Source of the DNA: Brumimicrobium sp964585545
GTDB taxonomy: Bacteria; Bacteroidota; Bacteroidia; Flavobacteriales_D; Crocinitomicaceae
DNA: 64,000 nt
Direction of reading: 5' to 3'
Assembly (NCBI GenBank): GCA_964585545.1
Contig: CAZPDT010000002.1
Coordinates: forward strand, 124,001-188,000
Shown here: piece by piece, positions 9,023 through 18,121 of the stretch
How the letters are laid out: every line of letters starts with the position of its first letter
Position numbering within the stretch: the stretch's first letter is position 1
The notes under the pieces: model-generated
Database searches by the model: none
Seen by the model: only the letters and a program-made list of their open reading frames with translations
What the model was told of the DNA's origin: nothing
Translations under genes and position numbers: made by a program

Positions 9023-11197
9023 TTAACTAATTTTATATTTATAGCAAATTATCGACTGATCTATAATGGTATAAATATATAAAGTTTTATACCTCTTATT
9101 GTATTCAGCATAAGCTGTGTTTCGACCTTCTTTTGGAAAGTCTTCCCATTCTTTTCCTGATTTGTTGTAAGCATGAATCTTATTTTTGAGATAATCCAAT
9201 ACGACCAATGTTTCGGATGGGGGAAGGTAATGTACGGAACTTACTTCATTGAAAGGTAGTTTTTTGGAGTATAATATGTTGTGGCTGTGGTTGTAGACTG
9301 TAAATTGGTTTTTATTTCGTAGGATAATATAATTGCTATTTAATTTCTGAATTTCACCTGTACCCAGTTGTTTTGGAGTTGTAGGATTGTCTTTGTCGAG
9401 ATTGTACAACTGGCTATATACCTTTCCGTCTTTTGCATAATAACCGATAATTTTGCCCTTGTTTTTTACAAATTTTTGAGCATTAACCTCACCCAACGGT
9501 TCCGTTTCTAAAGGCCGTTCAAGATATCCTAAATATTGTTTTTGACTGGTGTCAATAGCCCAAACGCCCAAATTCCCTTTTATGTTTAATGCATAAGGTG
9601 TTGCTGAAATTGTTGTTGATCCTATCTGCACAATGTTTAATTCTTGTCCTGCACTATTTAACATAAGAACCTGTCCTTTGATATTGCCGATTAAAAATCG
9701 CTTGGTATCATTCCATATTAATTCACTCATACCAGAAGTTAATTCTTGATCTGAATGATAAGGGAAGCCTCCAACATTGTTTCCGTTCAAGTCAATAAGA
9801 TAGACTTTTCTTTTTGTATGAAATAAAAATTGATGTTTTCCATTTTCAAACACATCAATTACTTTTACTTTTCCTTGAATCGGTGCCTTTAAGTCTCCTT
9901 CCCAAATTTTATTTCCGTTTGGGCCAAGCAGCTCATATCGACCTATTTTATCATAACTAAGTACTGAAGTTCCTTTCCTGAGATGATCAAATATAGGGAC
10001 TAAATCTTCTGATTCATGATTAACAGAAGCAGACCACAAACTTTTTTCTTTGTTTGATAATTGTTCATTTGGTGGTTTTGTATTGACTTCAAATAATAGG
10101 TTGTTTTTCCATGTTAAACTTGATTTTTGATCTTGAGAAATGTTTCTCATGTTGACATGTGAAGGTAATCCTTCAAAAAACTGCTTTTGGCGTTCAGGAT
10201 TAAGCACAAGTGTCTCACCAAGTTGATAGTTGACCATTATTTTGCGTGCAATGGCTTTGGATTCACAGAAGAAGGCTTTATCCTGTATCTCAAAAACATA
10301 GAATCTGGCACCTTTTTTTGAAGGGAAATTTTTTGTCAATTGAAATCCGGTGTATGAATCCATGTCTTTCAATACAATAATAGAATCTTCAATTACGGAT
10401 TTCTCATTTAAAATTAATCGGGGAGTCTGTTGAGAACGATAATCGCTGATGAGGACTTGATGACCTTCATAGTTAACTGTAACAAAGCCTTTGTCTACCC
10501 ATTGTGCCATGGGTCCATTTTTGTAGATTGAATCATTTTGTGATGCATAAAACCGTTCTTGAAAATAATAAGATGAAATAGAATAGGGAGTTACAGAAGC
10601 AAATAATGGAATGTCTTGAACAGCTTTACCATAAGTTGAATGAGGAGTGCTGGATTGGTATTCGTAAAAACCATTGTCTAAATTATAAATATCGGTACGT
10701 TTCCATTGTTGCTGTTCTAACTTCCAATAATTTGCAGATGCTTTTTTATCGGCTTCCAATATAAGTCCAGTCGGGAGGGGTTCCTCGCAGGAAAGGTATT
10801 CTTGAGAAATTTGAAGAAACTGCCCTAAATGGTTGTAGCGAACTCCCTTTAATTTTATCGAAGATTGAATGTCTTTTACATCAGTGTCTTTCCATTTTCC
10901 TGGCTTTTCTAAAATAAGAATAGGGCGCTTGCCACTCACATAAATTTTTAAATTTTTAAAAGATAAAGAATCAAATGTAGGCAATATAACGGCTAACGGG
11001 TTTTCTTGAATCAGATGGTTGAATTCTGTTTTTTGAATTTCATCTAAACGATTGATAAGAAGTACAGATTGATCAGCTTTACAAAATACATTTTGTGGAG
11101 CAACTGTATTGTCAGTATTGAGCCAAAGTTCATAGCTCGAATAGGAAATCCAAGTTATTGCAGCCAAGACAATACATATAAGAACAATACGTTTCAT
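9023..11197 (-). CDS. Uncharacterised membrane-anchored protein with C-terminal propeller-like region
   Basis: A 724-residue protein with one N-terminal hydrophobic segment (about 3-22) and no lipobox, so anchored in the inner membrane or secreted with an uncleaved signal. Residues to about 390 are of unknown fold. From about 400 there are recurring beta motifs such as KIGRYELLGPNGNKIWEGDLK, VYLIDLNGNNVGGFPY and VLMLNSAGQELN, spaced like blades of a WD/PQQ-type beta-propeller. I cannot name a family. It stands alone between the TSP3 protein and rnhB, all on the minus strand. Confidence 0.7.
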   Translation of the reverse strand: MKRIVLICIVLAAITWISYSSYELWLNTDNTVAPQNVFCKADQSVLLINRLDEIQKTEFNHLIQENPLAVILPTFDSLSFKNLKIYVSGKRPILILEKPGKWKDTDVKDIQSSIKLKGVRYNHLGQFLQISQEYLSCEEPLPTGLILEADKKASANYWKLEQQQWKRTDIYNLDNGFYEYQSSTPHSTYGKAVQDIPLFASVTPYSISSYYFQERFYASQNDSIYKNGPMAQWVDKGFVTVNYEGHQVLISDYRSQQTPRLILNEKSVIEDSIIVLKDMDSYTGFQLTKNFPSKKGARFYVFEIQDKAFFCESKAIARKIMVNYQLGETLVLNPERQKQFFEGLPSHVNMRNISQDQKSSLTWKNNLLFEVNTKPPNEQLSNKEKSLWSASVNHESEDLVPIFDHLRKGTSVLSYDKIGRYELLGPNGNKIWEGDLKAPIQGKVKVIDVFENGKHQFLFHTKRKVYLIDLNGNNVGGFPYHSDQELTSGMSELIWNDTKRFLIGNIKGQVLMLNSAGQELNIVQIGSTTISATPYALNIKGNLGVWAIDTSQKQYLGYLERPLETEPLGEVNAQKFVKNKGKIIGYYAKDGKVYSQLYNLDKDNPTTPKQLGTGEIQKLNSNYIILRNKNQFTVYNHSHNILYSKKLPFNEVSSVHYLPPSETLVVLDYLKNKIHAYNKSGKEWEDFPKEGRNTAYAEYNKRYKTLYIYTIIDQSIICYKYKIS

Positions 11198-11212
11198 TCA
11201 AATGATTTTTTT

Positions 11213-11220
11213 CAAAACTA
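11213..11220 (-). promoter_or_regulatory. -7 box for the propeller-like gene
   Basis: TAGTTTTG on the minus strand, perfect TAnnTTTG, 15 nt before the ATG. Confidence 0.45.
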
Positions 11221-11287
11221 AAACTTTAAAATAAATAATTTTAAAGACTTCAATAATTTTATTAACGTGCTTATGTTGGGGCTTGAC

Positions 11288-11303
11288 TATCCCGCATTAT
11301 ATT
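11288..11303 (+). repeat. Dispersed-repeat terminus (copy A)
   Basis: TATCCCGCATTATATT matches the left-end consensus TAACCCG(C/T)ATTATTCAT of the dispersed family. A possible opposite end, CGGGTTA at 11376-11382, overlaps the last codons and stop region of rnhB. The pairing is weak, about 10 of 15. Confidence 0.4.
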
Positions 11304-11369
11304 CTTTATATTTTCATCTTGACATTCAAAGGAGTGACATTTTAGCTTTTCATCACGAAAATCTATGAA

Positions 11370-11948
11370 CTAGTTCGGGTTAAATGTTTTTCGGTGGTAG
11401 GGTGTTGTTCCATATTTAGACAAGACCATTTTATGTTTTTTCGTTGGGTATCCCTTATTTTGGTGCCATTCAAATTGGGGAAATTCTTGGTGGATTTTAC
11501 GCATATAATCATCGCGGGCTTCTTTAGCAAGGACAGAAGCAGCAGCTATGCTCTGAAACTTTGTGTCACCTTTAATTATGCATTGATGTGGAATTTTTTG
11601 ATAGGGAGTGAAACGGTTTCCGTCAATTAACAGAAGTTCGGGTACAATATCCAAGCTGTCTATTGACTTATGCATAGCTTCAAAGCTGGCATTCAAGATA
11701 TTGATTTCATCTATTCGCAGAGGGTCAACAAATGCAACAGCATAGGCAAGCGCTTTCTCTTTAATTATAGGAACTAAATTTTGCCGTTTCTTTGGTGTTA
11801 GCAGCTTGGAGTCATTTAAAGTTTCTATTGTGGTATTTTTTGAAAAGATTACTGCAGCGGCAACAACAGGTCCTGCCAAGCAACCTCTTCCTGCTTCATC
11901 ACAGCCTGCTTCAATCTTATTAGTTGTATAATATGGAATCATCTTCAA
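11370..11948 (-). CDS. rnhB: Ribonuclease HII
   Basis: A 192-residue RNase HII, which nicks RNA in RNA-DNA hybrids and starts removal of misincorporated ribonucleotides. The catalytic acidic pair D17-E18 sits in GCDEAGRGCLAGPV. LLIDGNRF supplies a further Asp, and KGDTKFQSIAAASVLAKEARDDYM matches the conserved C-terminal catalytic block. The start could be 11948 or the ATG at 11942 (third codon). The last residues FNPN and the TAG stop overlap a sequence resembling the end of the dispersed repeat. Confidence 0.95.
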   Translation of the reverse strand: MKMIPYYTTNKIEAGCDEAGRGCLAGPVVAAAVIFSKNTTIETLNDSKLLTPKKRQNLVPIIKEKALAYAVAFVDPLRIDEINILNASFEAMHKSIDSLDIVPELLLIDGNRFTPYQKIPHQCIIKGDTKFQSIAAASVLAKEARDDYMRKIHQEFPQFEWHQNKGYPTKKHKMVLSKYGTTPYHRKTFNPN

Positions 11949-12009
11949 TATCTTTTGTTGGATTCGGTACTATGAATGGCACAATGTTTGCAATTTTTTT
12001 ATAACTTTA

Positions 12010-12017
12010 CAAAAGTA
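12010..12017 (-). promoter_or_regulatory. Possible -7 box for rnhB
   Basis: TACTTTTG on the minus strand, perfect TAnnTTTG, 61 nt before the rnhB ATG. The larger distance makes it less certain than the others. Confidence 0.3.
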
Positions 12018-12030
12018 TTCAAGACTAAAT

Positions 12031-12061
12031 TTTGTAAATGCAACCTTTTTTTGTATTTTTA
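12031..12061 (+). promoter_or_regulatory. Promoter of the small exported protein gene
   Basis: TTTG (12031-12034) and TATTTTTA (12054-12061), with 19 bp between. The spacing is that expected for Bacteroidota -33/-7 elements, with one mismatch in the -7 box. The ATG follows 25 nt later. Confidence 0.45.
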
Positions 12062-12086
12062 GTCTTATAAATTAAAAACGAAAGTT

Positions 12087-12452
12087 ATGAAAAATTTAAT
12101 GACACTTGTTGCTTTATTGCTTTTTACTGTTGGGAGTTTTGCTCAAACAGCTGTTGTAAAAGGGAATCAAGCCGAACTTAAGAAATCTCTTTCCGACGGA
12201 GTTGTGGAATTTGTAATGCCGGAGAAAACAACTGATGCGGAAGTAAAAAAGGCGGCACAATATTACACAGAGTATTTTGCAGTTACTTTTAACCAAGATA
12301 CGAAGGTCGCAACCATAAAACTTAATGATAGTGAAGATCAATTGGCACGTAAGATTATTCAACGATTTTTACTTTCTACAGGGGTACGTACAATTAAGTT
12401 TGACGGAAATGATTACAGCATCGCTCAATTCTATAATGAAGCACTGAAGTAA
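12087..12452 (+). CDS. Small exported protein, function unknown
   Basis: A 121-residue protein with signal peptide MKNLMTLVALLLFTVGSFA followed by Q, a typical Bacteroidota signal-peptidase site. The mature part alternates helices and strands (EVKKAAQYYTEYFAVTFNQDTKVATIKL, then LARKIIQRFLLSTGVRTIKFDG). This resembles a ferredoxin-like alpha-beta sandwich of the heavy-metal-associated type but lacks a CxxC. That fold is an inference. It is monocistronic, convergent with the YyaL-like gene and 6 bp from it. Confidence 0.75.
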   Translation: MKNLMTLVALLLFTVGSFAQTAVVKGNQAELKKSLSDGVVEFVMPEKTTDAEVKKAAQYYTEYFAVTFNQDTKVATIKLNDSEDQLARKIIQRFLLSTGVRTIKFDGNDYSIAQFYNEALK

Positions 12453-12458
12453 ATTCGT

Positions 12459-14486
12459 TTATTTTTCAGTTCTAATTTTTATTAAAGTCAAAGCTTCCTC
12501 TATGGATTGTGTAGGAGCTTTACAAACAAAACGCTCGCATATATAGAGAGTGCTTTTTTTATTGTGTGCTTTATTTTCTAAGAAAGGGGTTTCTAGTTCG
12601 TAGCCTCCCATAAACAACGCATTTGGGATGTAGTGCTTCCCAAACTTTAAACGTACCTCTTGGGCATCTTTACCAGAGACAACAACTTCATAAAATGGTG
12701 CAATTTCAGACAGTGCCAATATCCCCCAATTGGAATAACCAGAGCCATATTTTGGCATATCATTGTAGACATTTGACAACATTTGCTTTGCCATTTGTGC
12801 ATATTCTACGTTGTACAGAATACGAGACAATTTAAAAAGATTATTTGCCATAACGCTATTTGAAGATGGAATTACATTGTCGTTAACCTCCATTTTTCGT
12901 GCAATCAGCTCAGTATCTTTGTTGGTAAAGAAAAACATTTTGGAATGAACATCATAAAATTCATCAATTGTAAAAGACATTAATTTTTGCGCAATATCTA
13001 ACCATTGTTTTTCAAATGTTATTTCAAACAAAGCAATAAATGCATCAATGGTATGTGCATAATCTTCAAGAAACCCATTGATTTTTGATATGCCATCTTT
13101 TCTTGTTCGATAAATATTTTGAGTTGTGCTGTTGTATTGATATTTCACAATCCATTGGGCTGTTTCTTTGGCCATTTTGATGTAGCTCTTGTCCTGTAGT
13201 GCTAGCCCAGCTTCAGCCAATCCTTTTACTGCCATTGCATTCCAAGAAGTGAGCTGTTTGTCATCAAGTCCAGGTGCAACACGTTCATTCCTTACTTTTA
13301 GTAGTTTTTTTTCGGCAATAAGCAGCTTTTTTTCAAATTCTTCTAGAGGAATTTGGTGTTTTTTGCACCAATCTACTTTTGATTGATTACGCATCAAGAT
13401 ATACTGACCATTTTCCCAATAGCCCAATTTATTGACATTATAAAAATCACTGAACCAATTGAAATCTGCGCCTAAAACTTTACACAGTTCTTCCTTTGTC
13501 CAAGTATAAAACTTTCCTTCAACTCCTTCTGAATCCGCATCTAAAGCAGAGAAATAACTGTTTTCTTTAGAACGCATTTCCCGGTTCATCCAATTGATGG
13601 TGCCTTTTATTCGGTCTTTGTATAATTCCTTTTTTTTGTGTTGGTATCCTTTAGCATAGAGAGAAAGCAGTTGCGCATTATCGTAGAGCATTTTTTCAAA
13701 ATGAGGCACTTTCCATAAGCGGTCTGTAGAATACCGAGAGAAACCACCTCCCAATTGATCATAAATACCGCCCCATCCAATTTTATCAAGCGTTCGATGA
13801 GCGTGATGTATTACAGTATTATCGTTAAACTGAACTCCATATTGCAATAAAAATTCAGTATTGTTGGGCAGTGGAAACTTTGGAACACGATTGTTGCCTC
13901 CTTCTTCGAAGTCAAAACGCTGTTTCCAATTTTGAATCAGTGATTGAACTACATTGGGATCAAAATCAGAGTGTATTTCCGCGGGCTCAACTAGTTCGGA
14001 ATGGACAACACCTTCTGTAACCTGTTTGGCATATTCTTCGACACGATTTGGTTCGGAGACAAAGGTGTGTTGTAATTTATTAATCACCTCCATCCATTGC
14101 TTCTTGGGGAAATAAGTTCCTCCAAAAATAGGGCGTCCATCAGGCAGTGTAAAACAATTTAAAGGCCAACCGCCCTGTTGGTTCATGAGTTGAACAGCGT
14201 TCATATATATTTGGTCAACATCGGGTCGTTCTTCTCGATCGACTTTAATACAAATAAGGTATTTGTTCATGAGAGCTGCTACCTCCTCATCTTCAAAGCA
14301 TTCGTGTGCCATAACATGACACCAATGACATGCAGAATACCCTGTACTTATCAACACTAATTTCTCTTCTTTTTGGGCTTGTTGGAATGCTTCTTCGCTC
14401 CACTCTAGCCAATTGACTGGGTTATGGGCATGTTGTAATAAATAAGGGCTGCTTGATTCAACTAATTTGTTCGTATGTTTATCCAT
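12459..14486 (-). CDS. YyaL/SSP411-like thioredoxin-domain protein (DUF255)
   Basis: A 675-residue protein of the YyaL / spermatogenesis-associated protein 20 family. The N-terminal thioredoxin-like domain starts SSSPYLLQHAHNPVNWLEW and carries C53-H-W-C56 in a STGYSACHWCHVM context. The remaining 500 residues form the (alpha/alpha)6 toroid typical of N-acyl-glucosamine epimerase/cellulase-like folds (WGGIYDQLGGGFSRYSTD, VPHFEKMLYDNAQL). Length matches the family. The reaction is not established, so the name is structural only. Its start lies 4 bp from a complete dispersed-repeat unit. Confidence 0.9.
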   Translation of the reverse strand: MDKHTNKLVESSSPYLLQHAHNPVNWLEWSEEAFQQAQKEEKLVLISTGYSACHWCHVMAHECFEDEEVAALMNKYLICIKVDREERPDVDQIYMNAVQLMNQQGGWPLNCFTLPDGRPIFGGTYFPKKQWMEVINKLQHTFVSEPNRVEEYAKQVTEGVVHSELVEPAEIHSDFDPNVVQSLIQNWKQRFDFEEGGNNRVPKFPLPNNTEFLLQYGVQFNDNTVIHHAHRTLDKIGWGGIYDQLGGGFSRYSTDRLWKVPHFEKMLYDNAQLLSLYAKGYQHKKKELYKDRIKGTINWMNREMRSKENSYFSALDADSEGVEGKFYTWTKEELCKVLGADFNWFSDFYNVNKLGYWENGQYILMRNQSKVDWCKKHQIPLEEFEKKLLIAEKKLLKVRNERVAPGLDDKQLTSWNAMAVKGLAEAGLALQDKSYIKMAKETAQWIVKYQYNSTTQNIYRTRKDGISKINGFLEDYAHTIDAFIALFEITFEKQWLDIAQKLMSFTIDEFYDVHSKMFFFTNKDTELIARKMEVNDNVIPSSNSVMANNLFKLSRILYNVEYAQMAKQMLSNVYNDMPKYGSGYSNWGILALSEIAPFYEVVVSGKDAQEVRLKFGKHYIPNALFMGGYELETPFLENKAHNKKSTLYICERFVCKAPTQSIEEALTLIKIRTEK

Positions 14487-14490
14487 GTCT

Positions 14491-14575
14491 TATCCCGTAT
14501 TATTTATCGCATTCATTCTCTTTTGATTATAATGCGCATATATTTAAATAACTATTGTCTTGGAATGCGGGTTAT
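14491..14575 (+). repeat. Dispersed intergenic repeat, short complete unit (copy B)
   Basis: About 85 bp. The left end is TATCCCGTATTATTTAT and the right end AATGCGGGTTA (14564-14574). The ends are inverted: TATCCCGTATT against TAACCCGCATT, 9 of 11 matching. The right part GTCTTGGAATGCGGGTTAT is shared with the 41.75 kb and 50.7 kb copies. The unit exactly fills the gap between the YyaL-like start and the LEA-like stop, and its right end contains that stop codon. Confidence 0.65.
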
Positions 14576-15060
14576 GAGCCTATCATATCGCCCAAGTTGA
14601 TTCCCAGATCTTTCAGGTCGATACGTCTGACTTTAGAAATATCTCTTTTTATCGGAAAGCCTCCTACGGAAAGTTTGAGCGGTCCTTCAATTTTTAATTT
14701 AACTTTTCCCCCTATAACCATTTTTAAAAGAGAAGCATATACCTTTTTATTCAGCAATACAGTTACTGGAACGTTTCCAGTTGTTGTTGCTTTTTTATCC
14801 ATTACATATTTCTTGGTGAGTTGTGCATTGCCAATAAACTTATCATTGAGATAGAATTTTAAGGTTGATTTTCTCACTTTTATTTTATAGTTATTGGGAT
14901 TGTATGCGGTAACATCAATATTGAAAGCAACCTTTTTTTTATTTAATTCTTCCAATTTAAAGTTAGAAACATTCTTTATTTCGGGCTGTTCCACTTCACA
15001 ACTTGTTAATAAAGAGAACGTGAATAAAAGCAATAAGATATAAAAGAATGGTTTTCTCAT
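14572..15060 (-). CDS. LEA type 2-like lipoprotein
   Basis: A 162-residue lipoprotein with signal MRKPFFYILLLLFTFSLL and lipobox LTSC. The mature domain resembles the LEA-2 / water-stress fold (FKLEELNKKKVAFNIDVTAYNPNNYKIKVRKSTLKFYLN, then a conserved NAQL). Such domains are small beta-sandwiches of unknown biochemical role in bacterial envelopes. The ATG overlaps the dipeptidase stop by 1 bp (TAATG), so it is translationally coupled. Its TAA stop lies in the terminus of repeat copy B. Confidence 0.8.
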   Translation of the reverse strand: MRKPFFYILLLLFTFSLLTSCEVEQPEIKNVSNFKLEELNKKKVAFNIDVTAYNPNNYKIKVRKSTLKFYLNDKFIGNAQLTKKYVMDKKATTTGNVPVTVLLNKKVYASLLKMVIGGKVKLKIEGPLKLSVGGFPIKRDISKVRRIDLKDLGINLGDMIGS

Positions 15061-16448
15061 TATTGATTCAATTGAGCAAATTCATTATAAAAATGGGGGA
15101 TGGTTTCTATTCCTTTGTAAAAATTGAACAACCCATAGTTTTCATTTGGTGAGTGAATGGCATCACTATTGAGACCAAATCCCATTAAAATTGTTTTTAG
15201 TCCCAATACTTTCTCAAATTGTGCAACAATGGGAATACTTCCACCACTTCTTACAGGAATTGGTTTTTTCCCAAAGGTGATTTCCATTGCGTTGCTTGCC
15301 GCTTGATACCCTTTTGAGTCGATTGGGGTAACCGCAGGCCATCCTCCATGATGAGGATTCACTTTTACACGCACAGCATCGGGGGCAATACGTTCAAAAT
15401 AGGTTTGAAACAATTCAGTAATTTCTTCAGGTTCTTGATGAGGTACCAAACGCATAGAAATTTTCGCAAAGGCTTTCGCTGGAAGAACAGTTTTTGCACC
15501 TTCTCCGATATAACCTCCCCAAATTCCATTGACATCGAGTGTTGGGCGAATAGAACCCCGTTCATTTGTTGTGTAACCCTCCTCACCGTATAGGGCTTTA
15601 ATATCTATTGATTTTTTATATGCTTCTTTATCAAAAGGTGCACGGGCCATTTCTGCGCGCTCTTCGGCGGTAAGGATTTCAACTTTATCATAAAATCCAG
15701 GTATTGTAATTTTGTTTTTATCATCTTGCAATTGTGCAATCATATCTGCTAGAATATTGATAGGATTGGCAACACATCCACCATAGAGCCCTGAATGTAA
15801 GTCTCTATTGGGTCCCGAAACCTCTACCTCAACATAGCTCAAGCCTCTCAGTCCAGTTGTTATGGAAGGGTGTTCTTTAGAAATCATTCCTGTATCTGAG
15901 ATAAGAATAATATCAGCGGTCAGCATTTCTTTTTTTTCTTTGATAAAGACTTCCAGGTTAGGGCTTCCGACTTCCTCCTCACCTTCTATCATAAATTTCG
16001 CATTACAAGGGAGTTCATTGGTCTCAACCATTGCTTCAAAAGCTTTTAGATGCATAAACATCTGACCTTTATCATCACAAGCACCTCTAGCAAATATGGC
16101 ACCTTCGGGATGAATCTCTGTTTTCTTAATTGTTGGTTCGAAGGCGGGCGTTTCCCACAGTTCAATAGGATCGGCAGGTTGTACATCATAGTGTCCGTAT
16201 ACCAAAACCGTAGGCAGTTGCGGATCAATTATTTTTTCACCGTAAACAATAGGATGTCCTGAAGTAGGGAACACCTGAACATTATCTGCCCCTGCATCAG
16301 TTAGGTGATGTGCAACTGTTTCCGCTGCTTCTTTTACATCATTTTTGTATTCTGGATCTGCTGATATTGATGGGATGCGCAGTAAATCAAACAATTCATT
16401 TAAGAACCTTTCTTTGTTCTTGCCTATATAATCTTGTGTTTTTTGCAT
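15060..16448 (-). CDS. M20-family dipeptidase
   Basis: A 462-residue zinc peptidase of the M20 family (dipeptidase/CNDP-like). Metal ligands are seen in VYGHYDVQPADP, in ARGACDDKGQMFMH with the bridging Asp, and in EGEEEVGSPNL with the catalytic Glu and metal Glu. DTGM and the C-terminal HSPNE supply the remaining ligands. The dimerisation lid carries DLHSGLYGG. No signal peptide, so cytosolic peptide turnover is likely. It forms a pair with the downstream lipoprotein. Confidence 0.92.
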   Translation of the reverse strand: MQKTQDYIGKNKERFLNELFDLLRIPSISADPEYKNDVKEAAETVAHHLTDAGADNVQVFPTSGHPIVYGEKIIDPQLPTVLVYGHYDVQPADPIELWETPAFEPTIKKTEIHPEGAIFARGACDDKGQMFMHLKAFEAMVETNELPCNAKFMIEGEEEVGSPNLEVFIKEKKEMLTADIILISDTGMISKEHPSITTGLRGLSYVEVEVSGPNRDLHSGLYGGCVANPINILADMIAQLQDDKNKITIPGFYDKVEILTAEERAEMARAPFDKEAYKKSIDIKALYGEEGYTTNERGSIRPTLDVNGIWGGYIGEGAKTVLPAKAFAKISMRLVPHQEPEEITELFQTYFERIAPDAVRVKVNPHHGGWPAVTPIDSKGYQAASNAMEITFGKKPIPVRSGGSIPIVAQFEKVLGLKTILMGFGLNSDAIHSPNENYGLFNFYKGIETIPHFYNEFAQLNQ

Positions 16449-16602
16449 TGAATGTATTTTCTGTAAAGGTAAAAAAATATAATCAAAACAGTCGCCGTTA
16501 TTGGAGTACTTCTATATGATCAAACTATATGCACAGGAATTGGACTTTATGTTTGGAAATACAAGACCACGATGGTATTTTGCAGCTGTTCAGAGTTCAT
16601 AG

Positions 16603-16956
16603 CTACTTGTGGTAATATGCCTTCGCTTGTTGAACTGTCGATTTTGCATTGCCAATGAATACTTTTTCATTCAGAACAATAAAAGGGCGTTTTAAAAACG
16701 TATATTCCTCCAACATTTGTTGTTTATAATCTTGTTCAGAGAGTTTTACTTCATTGAGACCCATGGAGCGGTATTTTCGGGCTCTTTTACTGAAAAGTGC
16801 TTCGTATGAACCTACCTTTTCTTTGATAAAATCAAGGGTTTGTTCATCGATATTCTTTTTTTTGATGTCCTGGAATTCTACATCGTCTCCAAAGTCTAAT
16901 TCTTTAAGGATTCTTTTATTGGTATCACAAGTTGAAAGATGAAATACTTTTTTCAT
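16603..16956 (-). CDS. ArsC/Spx-family thioredoxin-fold protein
   Basis: A 117-residue protein of the ArsC/Spx/YffB-like family. The N-terminal strand carries STCDTNKR with single Cys10 where Spx has CxxC and ArsC has CxxS/T. Later the family block FLKRPFIVLNEKVFIGN appears. The role could be glutathione-type reductase or regulator; arsenic genes are absent nearby, so arsenate reduction is not supported. It follows fbp by 16 bp and is probably co-transcribed. Confidence 0.8.
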   Translation of the reverse strand: MKKVFHLSTCDTNKRILKELDFGDDVEFQDIKKKNIDEQTLDFIKEKVGSYEALFSKRARKYRSMGLNEVKLSEQDYKQQMLEEYTFLKRPFIVLNEKVFIGNAKSTVQQAKAYYHK

Positions 16957-16972
16957 AACGAGTAAGAGGGTT

Positions 16973-18022
16973 TTATTGATTTATTGCAAGTGATGCTTTT
17001 TTGTTTTTAAGATAACTCATAGCCTTTTCCACCATATCTTTAGAGCCCACAAAATAGCCACATCTTTGGTGTAGTTTTACGGGTTGAATCTCTAAAATAC
17101 GTTGATGTCCATCTGTTGCAAGTCCTCCTGCTTGCTCTGCAATAAATGCTAAAGGATTGCACTCATACAGCAATCTTAATCTGCCTTCTGGGTGATTGAA
17201 GGTGGTCGGATACACATAAATTCCCCCTTTCAGCAAATTGCGATGAAAGTCAGCAACCAATGAACCGATATATCTTCCTGAGTATGGGCGTCCTGTTTCA
17301 GGGTCATCTTCTCGACAGTATTGTACGTAGTCTTTTAATCCAGGGTCACATCGGTCTAAATTCCCTTCATTGATTGAATATATTCGTCCTGTTTTTGGAG
17401 ACTTCATATCGGCATGAGACAGGCAATATTCCCCAATAGAAGGATCAAGCGTAAAGCCATTCACCCCTTTCCCTGTGGTATAGACCAACATGGTTGAAGA
17501 ACCGTACAATACGTATCCTGCAGCGACTTGCTCAGTTCCTTTTTGTAGAAAATCTTCTTTAATTGCTAAAGTGCCTTGTTTTGAAACCCTTCTGTAAATT
17601 GAAAATATAGTTCCAATCGACACATTTACATCGATGTTTGAGGAGCCATCTAATGGGTCAAAAAGAACGATATAGTTTCCGTTTTTTGAGTGTTCGTTGT
17701 CAAAAGCAACAAATTCATTATTTTCCTCCGAGGCAATTCCGCAGATTTCACCTCCCGTTTTAAATGCTCCAATAAATGCTTTATCTGCAATAATATCCAA
17801 CTTTTGTTGTTCTTCACCTTGGACATTTATATTTTTTTTTGATCCTAGAATGTCAGCAAGTCCTGCTTTATTTACATCTCTGTTCACCATTTTAGAAGCG
17901 GTAACAATGTCATTCAGTATTCTCGTAAGCTCTCCTGTTGAATAGGGGAAATCTTTTTGTCGATCGAGTATAAAGTCATTGAGCGTAATAATTTTCGACA
18001 TAACTTGTTGTTTGGTTCGCAA
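16973..18022 (-). CDS. fbp: Class 1 fructose-1,6-bisphosphatase
   Basis: A 349-residue class I FBPase, removing the C1 phosphate in gluconeogenesis. The metal site is in VLFDPLDGSSNIDVNVSIGTIF. CGIASEEN provides the Glu ligands, and the sugar-phosphate-binding region ends LLYECNPLAFIAEQAGG. Length is normal. It is divergent from the ABC exporter genes and leads the ArsC/Spx-like gene. Confidence 0.95.
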   Translation of the reverse strand: MRTKQQVMSKIITLNDFILDRQKDFPYSTGELTRILNDIVTASKMVNRDVNKAGLADILGSKKNINVQGEEQQKLDIIADKAFIGAFKTGGEICGIASEENNEFVAFDNEHSKNGNYIVLFDPLDGSSNIDVNVSIGTIFSIYRRVSKQGTLAIKEDFLQKGTEQVAAGYVLYGSSTMLVYTTGKGVNGFTLDPSIGEYCLSHADMKSPKTGRIYSINEGNLDRCDPGLKDYVQYCREDDPETGRPYSGRYIGSLVADFHRNLLKGGIYVYPTTFNHPEGRLRLLYECNPLAFIAEQAGGLATDGHQRILEIQPVKLHQRCGYFVGSKDMVEKAMSYLKNKKASLAINQ

Positions 18023-18041
18023 ATATCGGGTTTTGTTATGA

Positions 18042-18049
18042 CAAAATTA
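18042..18049 (-). promoter_or_regulatory. -7 box for fbp
   Basis: TAATTTTG on the minus strand, perfect TAnnTTTG, 19 nt before the fbp ATG, in the divergent fbp/ABC spacer. Confidence 0.45.
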
Positions 18050-18101
18050 ATATAAACTGAAAAGGAATAGGAGAAATCGACAAAATTGTATAAAATTCAT
18101 T

Positions 18102-18109
18102 TATTTTTG
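18102..18109 (+). promoter_or_regulatory. -7 box for the ABC exporter genes
   Basis: TATTTTTG, perfect TAnnTTTG, 12 nt before the chosen ATG at 18122. This supports that start rather than an upstream TTG at 18086, which would precede the promoter. Confidence 0.5.
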
Positions 18110-18121
18110 GACTGTAGATTT

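Noticed and set aside
16603..16956. Arsenate reductase assignment
   Set aside because: Only Cys10 is kept and no arsenic-resistance genes are nearby; the family name ArsC/Spx-like is all that can be supported.
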